Below, piece after piece: positions 1 to 12,345 of a stretch of 64,000 nt of DNA (its first letter is position 1; each line of letters starts with the position of its first letter). The stretch is from Owenia fusiformis. Lineage: Eukaryota > Annelida > Polychaeta > Sabellida > Oweniidae. The notes beneath the pieces were generated by a model. It saw only the letters and a list, made by a program, of their open reading frames with translations, ran no database searches and was not told where the DNA came from. The position numbers were made by a program, and so were the translations under genes. The stretch is from the NCBI GenBank assembly GCA_903813345.2, contig CAIIXF020000005.1, positions 25,795,375-25,859,374 on the forward strand, written 5' to 3'.

Positions 1-765
1 TTGGAAAAAATTATTTCATTCGACTTTCAATGCTTTCATTCCAATCTCACCGCACTACAAACTGCAACATCGATGCAACAACAGAATAAAAGTACTCATC
101 TTCAAATTGCATTATAGAGTTACGTTGGAAACCCAAAAACTACGAAGCAGTTGACCAAAGAAGACGCATTGATATTATCTAAGTCAATCGGTTCAGTGTC
201 CAAATGCAAATCTATATTACTCGTTTCATGACATCACTTTGACTGAATTTTGAATATTTAATGAACTAAATCAAGATTTTTTCTACTCGCAACTAGTCTA
301 TTATATTGAAAGAGCTTTGAAAATGTTAAATAGATGGCTCTCACATCTACATTTTACCAAGCAAAATTAGTTTTTGATTAGATTGAAACAATAGCATTCA
401 GCTTTACTCTTTCCTCTTCACATCGATCATTGGTATCAAATGGAATATAAAATAAAAAAGTTATCCAAAGGGTCAAAATAATTGTGCACCTTTAACTTGT
501 CACAATCAAATGAAATCATACCTTTGCTATGTTCAATTTGGTGTCAGTTTCTCTAGATGGTAAAAATACATTTAACCCTATTATTAGCGAGCTTTCTATA
601 GGCAAAGTGGGGTTTTAAAAGCATGAAGTTTTTTCATCAGAAGTATGGCCTAGATAGCACAATATACTACCTTGCATACAACACACAGCATCACATACAG
701 TTCTGCAATTGATATCAGTGCCCATAACTCACATACATGTACACTGTCCCACCTTCTGTTTTCAG
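1..765. other. Probable intron of the left-edge gene
   Basis: AT-rich and closed in all frames. I see no upstream exon with convincing splice sites. It is presumed intronic because exon 766-894 begins at a splice acceptor. Confidence 0.35.
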
Positions 766-894
766 AAAAACAGCGATCGGCTTCGCAGTAAGTGGTTCCA
801 GCATGCAACAGTGCAAGAGTTCCGAGAGGCATTATTAGCACATGCCGCATTCAAACAACCAAATTTCCTGTTCTCAAAACAGGGAGGGAACAAG
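766..894 (+). CDS. Penultimate coding exon of the unidentified gene
   Basis: A 129-base exon of exactly 43 codons, phase 0 on both sides. The acceptor lies in TTCTGTTTTCAG and the donor is AAG|GTACTT. The peptide is mixed amphipathic, with WFQHATVQEFREALLAHAA suggesting a helix. The reading frame is open beyond the exon on the 5' side, so the acceptor rather than a stop sets the exon start. Confidence 0.64.
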
Positions 895-1299
895 GTACTT
901 TATAAATGAGAAATACAAATTTTGAATAAGATTTTCAATGGCATAATAAATCTTTAAAGATTGGCTCCATGGTTTGAATTTTCTAGTCGTTTATCTATTT
1001 TATATTTATTTTCAAAGTGTTTTACCTTGTATTTTCTATTTATGAATAATCAAAAAACATTTCAATTTAAAGATGGCAGCCTTGTGTAAAACCATTTTGG
1101 AAAGATGCAAGAGAATAAACAGATGAATTATCTGTAATCTAAACTTGCATTGAGCTATCTTTATTAGGAATTTATTATGAATGGTATATCATTTTTATCA
1201 AATATTTATTTTTTGATTTTGTAGGTGATAACTGTGAAAAGTCGTAAAGCAGGGGCCATCGCCAAGCTTAGAATTGTCGATGGTATTCCGGTTTACTAA
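766..1299 (+). CDS. 3' end of an unidentified protein-coding gene (last two coding exons)
   Basis: Two plus-strand segments look like the last coding exons of one gene. The first (766-894) follows a pyrimidine-rich acceptor ending TTTTCAG, encodes 43 residues starting KNSDRLRSKWFQHATVQEF, and ends AAG|GTACTT. The second (1225-1299) follows TTTTGTAG, encodes 24 residues starting VITVKSRKAGAIAKL and ending IVDGIPVY, then stops at TAA 1297-1299. Both junctions are phase 0, so the frame runs through the 330-base intron. The C-terminus is basic, then short and hydrophobic. I do not recognise the family, and the upstream exons are outside the window or unseen in 1-765. Nothing suggests membership of the GATA gene, which lies on the other strand. 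Seen: open frame, splice sites, in-phase join. Inferred: that it is expressed. Confidence 0.66.
1225..1299 (+). CDS. Terminal coding exon of the unidentified gene
   Basis: The acceptor TTGATTTTGTAG precedes GTG at 1225. There are 24 codons and a TAA stop at 1297-1299. The peptide is rich in K/R (VKSRKAGAIAKLR) and ends in GIPVY. It joins the exon at 766-894 in phase 0. Confidence 0.64.
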   Translation: MITVKSRKAGAIAKLRIVDGIPVY

Positions 1300-1915
1300 A
1301 TTGAACGACATCCAAATCAGCAGTTCCAATGAATTAAAGAATCAGTTTCTACAGCATTGAAATATTCAAAAGAACATTGTTTAGACGCCAGTGAGTGATT
1401 CCGTCCATTTACTAGGGACTGTCTAAAAGTTCATATAATACGTGTATAGAACTTTGAGACCTCCCCTTTATTAACATAAATAGTACCTGTTAAATGTTAT
1501 ATATTTTTTAGATTAGGACTTTATTGTAATATAAGCTATTTATGGTACTAATGTAGAGTAAGCACATTTATTTGCATGATTGTTACATTTATATGCCACA
1601 ATACATTTGTTGCAAGAATGATGCTTAGTCTTGCATCAACACACTGTGATGCAAGACTTATCATGTGTTTAATTGGGGACCAAAATTACAAGTTCCTGGC
1701 TCATGTACAAGCTATAGGAAAAAATGACTGTCATTGTAATTTACCAAATTTCAACCAGATTAACATTGAGAAACAATACATTTGTGAAATTCTCAGGACA
1801 CAGGGCTCAGAAGTCATTCAGGGGTGTAAAATGAAAGAAGATCCTTTGCAACTTTGAGCCCTTGGTCGGAGAATGGTGACCTGATACAATAAAATGTTTT
1901 TGTACTTTTGTTTTT
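1300..1915 (+). other. Putative 3'UTR of the unidentified gene
   Basis: AT-rich, stop-dense sequence follows the TAA. It runs to an AATAAA hexamer at 1888-1893, with a T/G-rich stretch just after it that suits cleavage. A second AATAAA lies near 2324. The open frame at 1576-1857 has no coding character and lies in this UTR. Confidence 0.45.
1888..1893 (+). terminator. Poly(A) signal AATAAA
   Basis: A canonical hexamer about 590 bases after the stop codon, followed by TTTTTGTACTTTTGTTTTTG, a plausible downstream element. Confidence 0.45.
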
Positions 1916-4841
1916 GCAACATCTGGAACAGAATCAATCAATATTTTTTCATATGTAGAAATTTATCACAAATTCTGATCTACCATCCTTATTGTATTTT
2001 ATGCTTTATCTAGTGTTTGAATAATGTACTTTTTGTACTGTGTAATGTGTATATAAATAGAAATTATACTGTAGATGGTAGTTGAAAGTGGCTGGCCCAT
2101 TTTTGCAATATTTGAATTGATACCAATATTTAATTTGTATTAAACATAACAAAGTTGATTTAAATGTGTTATATGAGTAGTTTATTTCATTTTTATGATA
2201 GAATTGCATGTAAAGTGGGTACATTATTTATACAAGTAGGCTTACATTGTGCTGCCATCTATGCATGATTTCATTGCTAAACAAATTTTGATGCTAAGGA
2301 TTCGACAAAAAGGATGCTTGCCTCAAAATAAAGGGCACATGCTTTTATGCATGAGCTCTTAAGCAAATTAACTGAATAATGTTAAAATTAATCTTCATTG
2401 AAAAAATTAAATTGGACTCGGGAGACAGAGGTTGATGAGCTTATTCTCAGGAAAGGATATCTCTGTTTAATTTGTAGGCGATGCCACCGTACCTCAAATA
2501 TAATGTAATATGATCATAATTTGAATATTATTCAAAATCAATTTTAATGGAAAATTGGATTAGAGATCCATAACTGTTTGCTGTCAAGCAAGATGAAACT
2601 ATTCAGTTTGTCAGGACATCATTAGTCGACGTGTGTTGCTTGCATGATACGCAGATCATAGATACACTTCAGCTCTCTTCTGCTTTTATCATACATCTAT
2701 TGACTTTTATAAACTGGCCATTTTTCATAGTAAAAAAACTTGATTTTATCAAAGTGCTTGGCTGATACAAGAATGGATTTTCTTTCTATGCTAATTTCAA
2801 TTAATTTTTGGGTGTATTGTTTCTTGTTTGCAACAGATGTGCGACACAATCGTGATGCATTAACTGATGACGAGGGCTGTTTTTCTGACAATAGATATTT
2901 GCAAGCCATTGAAAGCTACACCGTCACATCTCAGCTTTTTGAACTTGTAGATTTGTTCACTTGTAAATAATTAAGTAAATACATAGGCAAACAATACTTA
3001 CGTCCCACTAAAGATTATCATTTTAGATATATGTTTGATCAGTTATGGTCTTGACAAAAAGAACTTTGCAAGTCCATGAAACAATATTCCAAAGTTGAAT
3101 TGTATTTTTCCTATGACATAATAATGATAAAAACATCAATATTTTACAGTTTGTAATTTATGGAACTTTTGTTCCATTTTAGAAACATTTGGCCCATAAT
3201 GGTAGTGGTACTAGGAGTGTTAAACTTCATTTCTGAATTATTGCTACGTAGATTTTTTATATCCGATCTAGAATAGATAATAAACATAAAACAACAAAAC
3301 AGATTATATCTTTGTGATTTTCTTTTGCGTTTTCTCTTAGTGTCAGAATATGTTAGATATTGAGATAGTTCTAGTTCATGTATTTATATTTAACATGAAT
3401 TACTTCAATCAGACAAAGTGCTCATTTTTCAATGTCTTCTTTTTCAAATTTGCTATAGTAGGCCAGATTTTCTTAAATATGCAGACCTACTCTGTTTGCA
3501 TTTTCAAATGTTTGTTGTTTCTTGCATTCAATTGTGTTTACAATATATAACAGTGTTCTCTCCATTATTGGAGCAATAAGGCTGCACCCAATTGATAATT
3601 TGAAAATTACCTTGTACCCAATTGAAAATCGTATGCACCAAGTTGATAATTTGAAAATTAACTTGTACCCCATTCATCCATCTGCACCCAGTTCATAATA
3701 TGAGGAATCATGACGTGTTTTGACCAATTTTGGAAATTCAGAATTTTTCACCCATTCGAAAAATAATTCTTGATAGATGAAAACCCATACATAAATTAAA
3801 AATGTGATTGGACTCAATTTTCAAAATGAAGGTCTGATACGAGTTAAATGAATGAATCAACCTTGATGGGACTGCATCCTTAAATGTGAAGCTAGTAGTG
3901 GGCCTGGTGGAATAATTGCAATGACAAACAGGCTTTGATACTTCATCGAAATTATATTCTAGTCTAGTCAATATTGAACTGTCATTTGTTACATTTCAAA
4001 CTAAACTGGTCTCAGATGTAAATCACCAGTTGAAAAAACTCAATTACTGGGATCAAACGGGGATGTCCAAATTGAACATTACTATTCATATACAAGAGAT
4101 GTTAGTTGATAACGCGAGATTCCACCCTTTTTGTCCGACTTCGGCTGTTTCATTTTGAATTTCTTGAATCTAATTTGAGAACAAAGAAAGATATCTGCTT
4201 CTCTTGTATCTGAAACAAACCCGAGAGAATTTTGTGATTTTGGATTTGGTGTATTTTTATTGGGAAAATATGCTGTAACATGCCTTGTTTGTTATTTGAA
4301 GTAAGGGGTTTCTATATCCGCAATTCCCTCAAGCAATTTGTTTATGTCTTCTCTGCCATATTTTCTAAATTATTATTGTGACAAGGGGGCATCTTGAATG
4401 CTGTAGAGATCCTTTGAAAGAAATATGACTCTGCCCTCACTTATAAGATATTGTCTCATAAATGACTAGTGAAATAATGAATCATATAACATTTTGTTAT
4501 CATATAGTCACATCCATCCCATTACAAGAAACATTCACTTTTGACACTAGACCTAGTTCATTCTGCTCTTAGATGTATTTTTGATGAGATTTAGTATCAG
4601 AAAAAGTGAAGGACAAAATTGAAGGAAAATGATAAAAATAACTATTATGTCTTATGAATGATATTTCACAAATACAACTGATTTCAATATGTCTAATGCT
4701 AATAATTTGAAAATGATTTCTTATTTTCTTCTCTTGTGTGTTTCTTAATGAAAATATTGCCACTTATTTCGTTCACTCTCGATACGTTGCATATAATGTA
4801 CATATATGTTTATATTGCCCTATGAAAAATACTGCTTAAAC
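1916..4841. other. Intergenic DNA, no gene seen
   Basis: Low-complexity AT-rich sequence with only short accidental frames. The only structure I find is the short tandem repeat at 3584-3710. Confidence 0.4.
3584..3710. repeat. Diverged tandem repeat, about 50-bp period
   Basis: Units start with GCACC(C)A(A/G)TTGATAA at 3584, 3635 and 3684. Each carries TTTGAAAATTA then CTTGTACCC in the first two units. The third unit is partial. Periods are 51 and 49 bases. Confidence 0.7.
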
Positions 4842-4904
4842 TTTATGATCGATTACTTTATCACTGCTACCCACATAATTACACAGACGTATCGTCGGTG
4901 TATC

Positions 4905-4935
4905 ATGGCGGAACTTCCTCCGGGACTAGGTTTCG
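4905..4935 (+). other. Exon-like segment: ATG start plus splice donor inside the left hairpin arm
   Basis: ATG at 4905 opens ten codons, MAELPPGLGF, ending at a G|GTAAGA donor in phase 1. It resembles the first coding exon of a cellular gene. A nearly identical copy lies inverted at 5278-5248. No downstream partner exon was found, so it may be a captured exon or part of the mobile element. Confidence 0.3.
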
Positions 4936-5247
4936 GTAAGATTTTTTTATTTCCCGATTTACACCTACTTATAAGTCACGTTGTGGATAACAATTTGGCT
5001 CGAAGTTAAGGAAGATAGTCTAGTTTGAGAATGTGTCGATGGTTTTAGATTTTATATGTTAACAAAGACACAATTCACGTATTTAGTCCCTCGCTTTTCT
5101 TACACTGACGATCGGCATTAATATTGCCAATATTACACTGATATTGGTCGTTCGTCAGTGTAAGTAAAGCGAGGGACTAAATACGTGAATTGTGTCTTTG
5201 TTAACATATAAAACCTAAAACCATCGACACATTCTCAAAAATCTTAC

Positions 5248-5278
5248 CGAAACCTAGTCCTGGAGGAAGTTCCGCCAT
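5248..5278 (-). other. Inverted copy of the ATG-plus-donor segment
   Basis: The minus strand reads ATGGCGGAACTTCCTCCAGG, the same ten codons as the left arm with one silent change (CCG to CCA), and the same GGTAAG donor. Confidence 0.3.
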
Positions 5279-5335
5279 GATACACCGACGATACGTCTGT
5301 GTAATTAGGTGGGTAGCAGTGTTTATGATCGATTA

Positions 5336-7713
5336 TTTCCCAATTTAATTTTTTTAAACATTCAAGATTTATGACGTAATGAGCTTCAATTCTTGTGCCA
5401 TATGTGAGGTTTGTCCCATTTGTTAATTAGTAATTACTCAATGGTGAATTATAGAAAGATAATCTCATATTTAGAGAGATAGCATCCTTGATTATTTGCT
5501 TATAATATAGATTATCTTTAATCCTAGTGGATTATAAACTTCTGGTTGGTATCAAATAAATCATATATGATTATAAAGTCATAAGTAAGATTAATAATAA
5601 CTTAATATGGCGGCATTGTCCTCATTTACTTTGAAGTAATTTTCGAGCATGTTTGAATTTATTTTGAAAAAGACAATATAACAATATACATGTTAATATA
5701 CAGCTTCTTTTATGCTCTATTTTGACTTTCTGGTATTTATATTTGACAGCTAAGATATAATCAAAGTCATAAAAATAAATGAACACATTTTTATCATGTG
5801 GATTATGAATACCAAAGATTTTTAATGTCACGAAAATATAACATTAACTAGTTGAAAACTGTTAAAGCCCCTAAAACATGAGATAAGTAAACCATGTTGT
5901 ACATTTCTATAGCTACTATTTGTATTTGTTTTTCCACACTATTGAGTTTTATGAATCTTTTTTTATTCCATTGAATGATGTTCAGGGGGATATAGACAAT
6001 GTCCCCATAGAGAATGCCTCCATCTGCCCATCTTGCAGGCGATAACTCAAATACTGGTGGTCTGATATTGCTTATGTCTAGGATGAAGAAAAATTCTTGA
6101 ATTCATTTTGTAAAAATTCAGCATGCAGATTGACACAAACAAGAGAGAAGAATGAAGATGGGTATTTGGTTCCAAATCTAGCTTTATCTTGAAATAACAT
6201 GCCTCAAATGACATTTGAAGATCTTAAACAAGGGGTATATGTTATATAATATTCTTCACTTGATATATTTTGAGTGATTTTATTGCCTCGTAGATATTCT
6301 ATATCAAAACTCATACGCTTCGCTCAGTTGTGTTGATATTTGATATCAACTTGTCGATAAAAATGATATCACTCAAAATGATCTGATATTGGGTTTATAC
6401 CATATCAAAAATTCAAATTCGTTTATCATATGAATATGCAGCTGATAAATGATGTTAGCCATGTATGAGGCTGATAAATGATTTGTCTGAAAAATATCAC
6501 ACAGATCTCCATAATATCAGAAATATCCAGAATTTGCCAAGGGGGTACACTTTTTAGAAAATTCCAGGGGGTTCATATTTGACAACTTTGGCCCAAAGCC
6601 GGGCCCAAAGATGGCAATAATCACTTGAAAAGTGCTCAGAATGGTGAAAAATTGCATGTTTTATAAAGAATTTTTGGCCAGAGGGGGGGGGGATTCTGGC
6701 TACGGGCCTGATATGGGATCTTTAGATAGATTGTACCAAATAAAGCCTTAGAAACTAACAGAAATGTGTGAATCATCATTTGAATTTATAATCCATGATA
6801 TCCGGAAGCAACTGTATTGCCACTATATCAATTTTAACAGTTATACATTGTTTTTTTTGTTAAAAAACATAAATTGAGTACGATAAAACCCCTATAACAC
6901 ACAAAATGATGTTTTTTCATCTTCATTCAAAATTCTGAATATTCTACTCACAAATCCAGAATATTTTATACATTCAAATATTCAGTCATCTCTCACTGTT
7001 AACAATACAATACTGCAATGTTTAATTAGAACTTCACTCTTGAATTAATTGAAACATAAATATCCTGATGTGCCAGTGTTTGTGTGTGAGAGATAACAGT
7101 TCCTTTTCCTTTCTCTTATCTCATTGTGGATTCTATCAATGTATTGTCAGGATCAATGAAGAACTCTGACAAATTCTTATGCCATTTCTAATCATATTGT
7201 TATATACAGAGGAATATCGAGGAGTCATGGTTTCTGTTTTACATTGGTTCAGTTTCATACTCAAATTGTAGAGAAAGAGAACAGTTTGGGATTTTTCTTC
7301 TTATTTAATTAAAGGATTGGTTGTTGTTTAATTGTTTTATTCGAAGAGTATGTCTATCTTTGAAGAGGAAATTGACTCCCTCATTAATTTCTGAGAAGAA
7401 TTTATACTTTTTGGAATATGTTTTACAGTACTTTTTTTGTATTATTCTTTTTTATATCAATATTCATTTATTCATCATTTATTATTCAGCAAGACGTATA
7501 TAACTGATTAGCACTGAGGTAAGCACTAATATATACCTAATTTTCATATAATGGTACTGCAAAATGAAAAGTCATTTTGACTTTTTACTTTTGCTCCTTT
7601 TGATTGATGCTTTTGGCAAAAATTAAACTGTTTGACCATATTGAGCACTTGGCCAGGGTACATGTAGTTGACTAAATTTAGGATGAAGAACTTCATCCAA
7701 GACTAAATTGACT
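5336..7713. other. Intergenic DNA with decayed repeats
   Basis: No gene seen. An imperfect palindrome at about 6250-6390 has arms TTTTGAGTGAT...TTAT and their inverse around a centre containing ACGCTTCGCTCAG. The hAT-like remnant is listed separately. The frame at 7321-7503 is AT-rich noise. Confidence 0.4.
6535..6710. mobile_element. Truncated hAT-like MITE remnant
   Basis: Read on the minus strand, the right end begins CAGGCCCGTAGCCAGAATCC, the terminal form common to hAT-type non-autonomous elements. It is followed by a C-tract (a G-run on the plus strand near 6683). No matching left end or 8-bp duplication was found, so the left boundary is approximate. Confidence 0.45.
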
Positions 7714-7962
7714 CAGAGGCGTAGCCAGGGGGGAGGGGAGATACCCCCCCCCCACAACCAATAAAAATATAAGCATGAGATAGAAGAAAAAAGCTTTAAA
7801 ATGCTTTTTATTTGAAACATCTAGCTCAAATTTGAAGGAAGTTGCATCAATATTTGTAAAATTCAAGATGAATTTGAATTATTTGGCTTGTTTATGCCAC
7901 AATCGTACCCCCCTGACTGAAAACCAAATTTTTTTGGGCGACTGAAAGCTGGCTACACCCCT
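7714..7962. mobile_element. hAT-like MITE, about 250 bp
   Basis: The left end CAGAGGCGTAGCCAG and the inverted right end CAGGGGTGTAGCCAG match at 13 of 15 positions. A G-run follows the left terminus and a C-run lies inside. There is no open frame. The flanks share only TGACT, out of register, so a clean 8-bp target duplication is not seen. Confidence 0.7.
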
Positions 7963-9606
7963 GTGACTAGTTGACTGAATTTTCTATTTATAACCTTCAA
8001 ACAACAGAGAACTTGATGCAATATTCCAAAAACCACTAGGATTACATTATATGATAAACCATGATATCCAACTCTTCTCACTGACAGCCAAATTGTGATT
8101 TGTATCAGAGTTTTCATGGAAAATGAGAAAATCAACTTTCTTCTAAAAAGTTTATATAGCCATGATTCCCAGATATTTCGCTGCCTGTTAATAATCTAGA
8201 TTTGCGTATTGTCTTCTGGGATTCTCCTAGTCTTATTATTCATCTTAAATATGCACTGCAACTAAAAACAATTGATATAATTTATCAAGCTTTTTCTCCA
8301 GATGATTGACATATAAATCTTAGAATAAACAGTTGGTCCCAAGATGACTGACAACAATTGATAAATGACTGATTATACCAGTCTATTGATACTTTTTATC
8401 CCGTTTCCAAACAATCAAAAGTCAGATTAAAAGATGATTTGGGATTTTTATCGTCAACTTATTCTCAGGATCTGTATCTGGAAGAAAAGAAGGGTAAATT
8501 AGACAATAGGATAATAGATTGATAACAGGAGAGAAAGTTAATTTATATCGATCCTTGTAAGTCGGAGATGAAAGATACGACGCAAGAGGGTATGGAGTAC
8601 AAAATGCGATATGAATCAGCAGAAGAAAACATCTATTTTTGATACAGTATTTTTAAGAGCAATAACATCATTTTTAAGATTATATTAAAATTGTATTATC
8701 ATAAGAATAAACATAAATAAATATATGTAAGCATGAATAAAGATGGAGTACATTAAAAATGCACTCAAAACAGATGCCTAGATACAATAACTGACATTTA
8801 TTTACTATTAAACATTAAGCACATAGTAATCCCACACGTTCATATTTTCATTTCATTAATTTTTAAAAAAGCAAATCATTTACAAATCATGAAGTGGGAA
8901 AACCCCCATATAAGAGCATGCCCCACACAAAAAACAAAATGTTCTGTTATATGAAAATATTGCAGAAATATCAAAACTGAGGGCTCATTTAAAAATAAAA
9001 GGAGTACCCAGGACCAGTATCAATTTCTAGGCAGTGTTCAATATAAATAAGGAAATAAATGGATAGCTTAAAATAACAAATAATTAAAGGGTAGATGTTG
9101 TATCAAAGGCAAGTTAGTGGCTGCATGTTTCAATAACATGCTAGTTTCTGTAATTTGATATATGATCAAATATTTCATACTATTTATGATGTAACATGTT
9201 GCATGTTGATTGGTTGTAGTATTTCATGTGGTATAAGACACATGTGTTACATGCAATATATATGATGTATGGCATTTTTATGGGATATGCAGTTGATGAA
9301 ACAATGAAACATATTTTTGATGGTATTAACATTTACTGGTACCATCTTAACTACACTCATTTAGTTAATAAACAAATGTCCTGATCGATATAATAGGTTC
9401 ATAAAATTACGGTAGTGCAGGATGATGAGTAGTTTCATGGTTACAATTACCATAGAAAATGAAATAGGTAATATTTTCCAAATTGCTGTGTGAATATTTA
9501 CGCATCCTTATAGAATACATATACATATGTACAGTAGTTTAAAATCAAAATATTTTGATTATAATGTTAAAATCACATTTCTCCAAATTGTTATTTTCAA
9601 TTTTTT
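7963..9606. other. Intergenic DNA, nothing recognised
   Basis: AT-rich, no supported gene. Short partial inverted stretches rich in ACATG occur near 9180-9260. Confidence 0.4.
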
Positions 9607-11027
9607 AAGGTACGTTCACACCAACGGCGCTTTGATGGCGCTTTAAAGCGGCTTGTAAAGCGGCACCAAAGCGTAACAAAGCTTAATTAAAGCGTCGGGG
9701 TCGTAATAGGTCGTAGAAAAGCTCGCGAGTAAAGCGGGATATTCGGCAAGAGCGCTAAAAAATTTAAACTGTTTAAGCGTTCGCACCAACGGCGCTTTGA
9801 TGGCGCTTTAAAGCGGCTTGTAAAGCGGCACCAAAGCGTAACAAAGCTTGATTAAAGCGTCGGGATCGTAATAGGTCGTAGAAAAGTTCGGAGTAAAGCG
9901 GGATATTCGGCAAGAGCGCCAAAAAATGTTAAACTGTTTAAAAATTTTGGGCGCTCTGTTACGAATTGATTGAAGCGCCGAGAGCGTATCAAGGCTTAAC
10001 AAACCGTAACAAAGGTCAACAAAGCTTGACTCAAAGCGTAGGAAAGCTTAACACAGCTTGGTTCAAAGCGGGGACCCCAGTCTATTCACGGTCTGTTACC
10101 ACTTGACACGCTTCGTTAAGATGTCTCAAGATTTGCTACGATCTGGCATGAAGATCTGACACGAGGTCAGACGCTTTCATCAATATCTGACACTCTTTGT
10201 TACACTTTCCTGAGGGACTCTCAAGCTTTCCAACGAATTGAGACGCTTTAATCAAGGATTGAAACGCTTTGCTGTACGCTTGACAAGTTTTCACACGCTA
10301 TATCACGCCGTGCGACAAACGTCATGTCTTCTTCAGATAGGTCATGCTCTGGTCCATCTGGAATTTCTGGATCTCGTTGTTCTGCCATCGTGTTCTCGAG
10401 TCAAAGATGCAATGGTTTTATGGATCTACTGCATCTTTATATAGTCATTGGATCAAAAGCGGCATGGAATCGGCGATCTCGACATTTTCCAATGCGTGAC
10501 AGAGCTTAACAGAGCGTAACAATGCACAACAGAGTTTTGCAATCGTATCAGAGCCTGGTTTAAAGCGTCATAATCGCATCAAAGCGTAATAATGCTTATC
10601 AAAGCTTTTCAAAGCGTGATTTCAAGCGTAACAAAGCCTGATCAAAGCGGGATCAAAGCGTGAGGAACCTTTTAGAGCTATGTTAAGCTTTCCTACGCTT
10701 TGGATCAAGCTTTTCTGAGCTTTGTTACGGTTTGTTAAGCTTTGATACGCTCTCGGCGCTTAATCGATTCGTAACAGAGCGCCCAAAATTTTTTAGAGTT
10801 TAAATTTTTTTGGCGCTCTTGCCGAATATCCCGCTTTACTCTGAGCTTTTCTACAACCTATTACGACCCCGACGCTTTAATCAAACTTTGTTACGCTTTG
10901 GTGCCGCTTTACAAGCCGCTTTAAAGCGCCATCAAAGCGCCGTTGGTATGAAGAAAAATGACAAAAATGACGGCGCTTTGCTCGCCGATTTAAAGCGTGG
11001 CATTCGCCGTTGGTGTGAACGTACCTT
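9607..11027. mobile_element. 1.42-kb foldback element with long terminal inverted repeats
   Basis: The ends read AAGGTACGTTCACACCAACG inward from the left and AAGGTACGTTCACACCAACG inward from the right. The arms extend several hundred bases: the left arm to about 10080, the right arm from about 10560. The whole is built from degenerate short words such as AAAGCGTAACAAAG and is far richer in GC than its flanks. The left terminus is duplicated in tandem at a 165-bp period (9615 and 9780). The flanks are TTAA (left) and TTTA (right), which might be a decayed TTAA duplication. Frames within it, including 10810-11193, follow the repeat structure and are not genes. No transposase is present. Confidence 0.85.
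9615..9944. repeat. 165-bp tandem duplication of the foldback terminus
   Basis: TTCACACCAACGGCGCTTTG at 9615 recurs as TTCGCACCAACGGCGCTTTG at 9780. The following sequence, through GGCAAGAGCGC, stays aligned with few changes. Confidence 0.8.
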
Positions 11028-12194
11028 TATGAAAGTGCTGAACTACCTAATACAGCCAATAAAGACATACATTCACAAACATTGTCCTCAGCTATACTGG
11101 AATTGGCAAAATGATTTGGAAAAAATATATAAAAGAATAGTATATTCTTTAAAGATATGTTCTTGCTGTATCATGCTAGTTCTTCACTTTTGAAAATATT
11201 AAAGACATATTCCATAGAGAAATGGACATCATGCTGTGTCTTATAGATTAACAGCCTAGATGTCTTTGATCCCTGATAGTCTTATTAATTAAAGACTCTA
11301 TAATGAGATTCAATCAGGAGCAATAATAATTACCACCTGCTAAAACCATGTTATTAATTCCAATTATCACAACTTTTCTACCAGCATACCTGTTGAAACT
11401 CCACTAGCTGCTCAAGACAATATTACAGTCGTCATATTGAAGAATGTTAAGGTATTTCTCAGCATGTACTTGTGTCTGATGCGGGTAATGTCGCTGGGGG
11501 AATTAGGGATTCAAGGAGATTGAATACATTATTTTTTTAATTGAGTCTGAGGCAATTATATTTTGAAGTCATAAACAACATAATCTGATCGTGTACTAGA
11601 TTATTATTAACCCTGTATAGCAAAGGAACATCACTTGGTCAGATTGGGAATTTGCTTATTACAGGATAAGGCAAAAATGTTACCCATTCTGTACTGTCAA
11701 GAGTAAATGTTTTGGCCCACCCTGTATAATAATGAACTAATGAAGATTTTCAATTAAGGCAGAGAGTCCCATCTATCATCTGCTAGGTTCTATGCACTTA
11801 AGTGGGAAAAATGTGAACCCCTTTTCTAGAATCAAAAATCTGAAGGGAGGGAGGAGGGCATTATTAGTAAAAATGATTTAAGTTTACATCCTATGTGTTA
11901 TGAGAATAAAAGACAAAACCTCTATATGATAAAACTGTCAACAGTGAACGCGTTTGTGGCTGACTGAAAATGTTCACAATGAGAGGTGGTTTTAATACAA
12001 GGCATAAATGGGATATCAAAAATATTTTAGAAAAGGTCTCACGATTTGAAGAGTTTGAATTAAGGAAGATGTGTTGAGATTAAACATATTTTACTTTACA
12101 CTTATAGCAGTAATCTCTGTAGAGTATTCTTTGAATTATGAACATCTATGGCAAAAATTCCTAATTGACATAGTTTAAAATCCTGATTCAAATA

Positions 12195-12345
12195 ACAAAG
12201 GGGGATAACTAGTCTAGCTACAAGCCCTTGTGACCCCCTCCCACTCCTTGACTACATAGGTATGAACTTTTCTCACATAGGGGAAGTGTGTGTAGAGGGG
12301 GGGGGGGCATAAAGGCTTGTGGCCCCTTTGTATTCATTTATAACT
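12195..12345. repeat. Short inverted-repeat element remnant
   Basis: ACAAAGGGGG with ACAAGCCCTTGTGACCCC on the left is mirrored by GGGGCATAAAGGCTTGTGG and CCCCTTTGT on the right, around a centre with a long G-run. It is probably a decayed MITE. Confidence 0.45.

Larger units (their letters stand above)
4842..5335. mobile_element. Hairpin (foldback) element flanked by 14-bp direct repeats
   Basis: The left arm (4862-5112) and right arm (about 5149-5321) are near-identical inverted copies that could fold into a long hairpin with a short AT-rich loop. The unit is bracketed by exact direct repeats TTTATGATCGATTA at 4842-4855 and 5322-5335, the signature of a target-site duplication. The left arm has about 80 extra bases after GGTAAGATTTTT that the right arm lacks. 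Both arms carry ATGGCGGAACTTCCTCC ending in a GGTAAG donor-like site, encoding MAELPPGLGF. There is no transposase, so it would be non-autonomous. The superfamily is unclear: 14 bp is long for a cut-and-paste transposon and fits target-primed retrotransposition better. Confidence 0.8.

Noticed and set aside
10810-11193. 127-residue open frame as a gene
   Set aside because: It lies mostly in the right arm of the foldback element and its protein follows the repeat words. No splice or family support.
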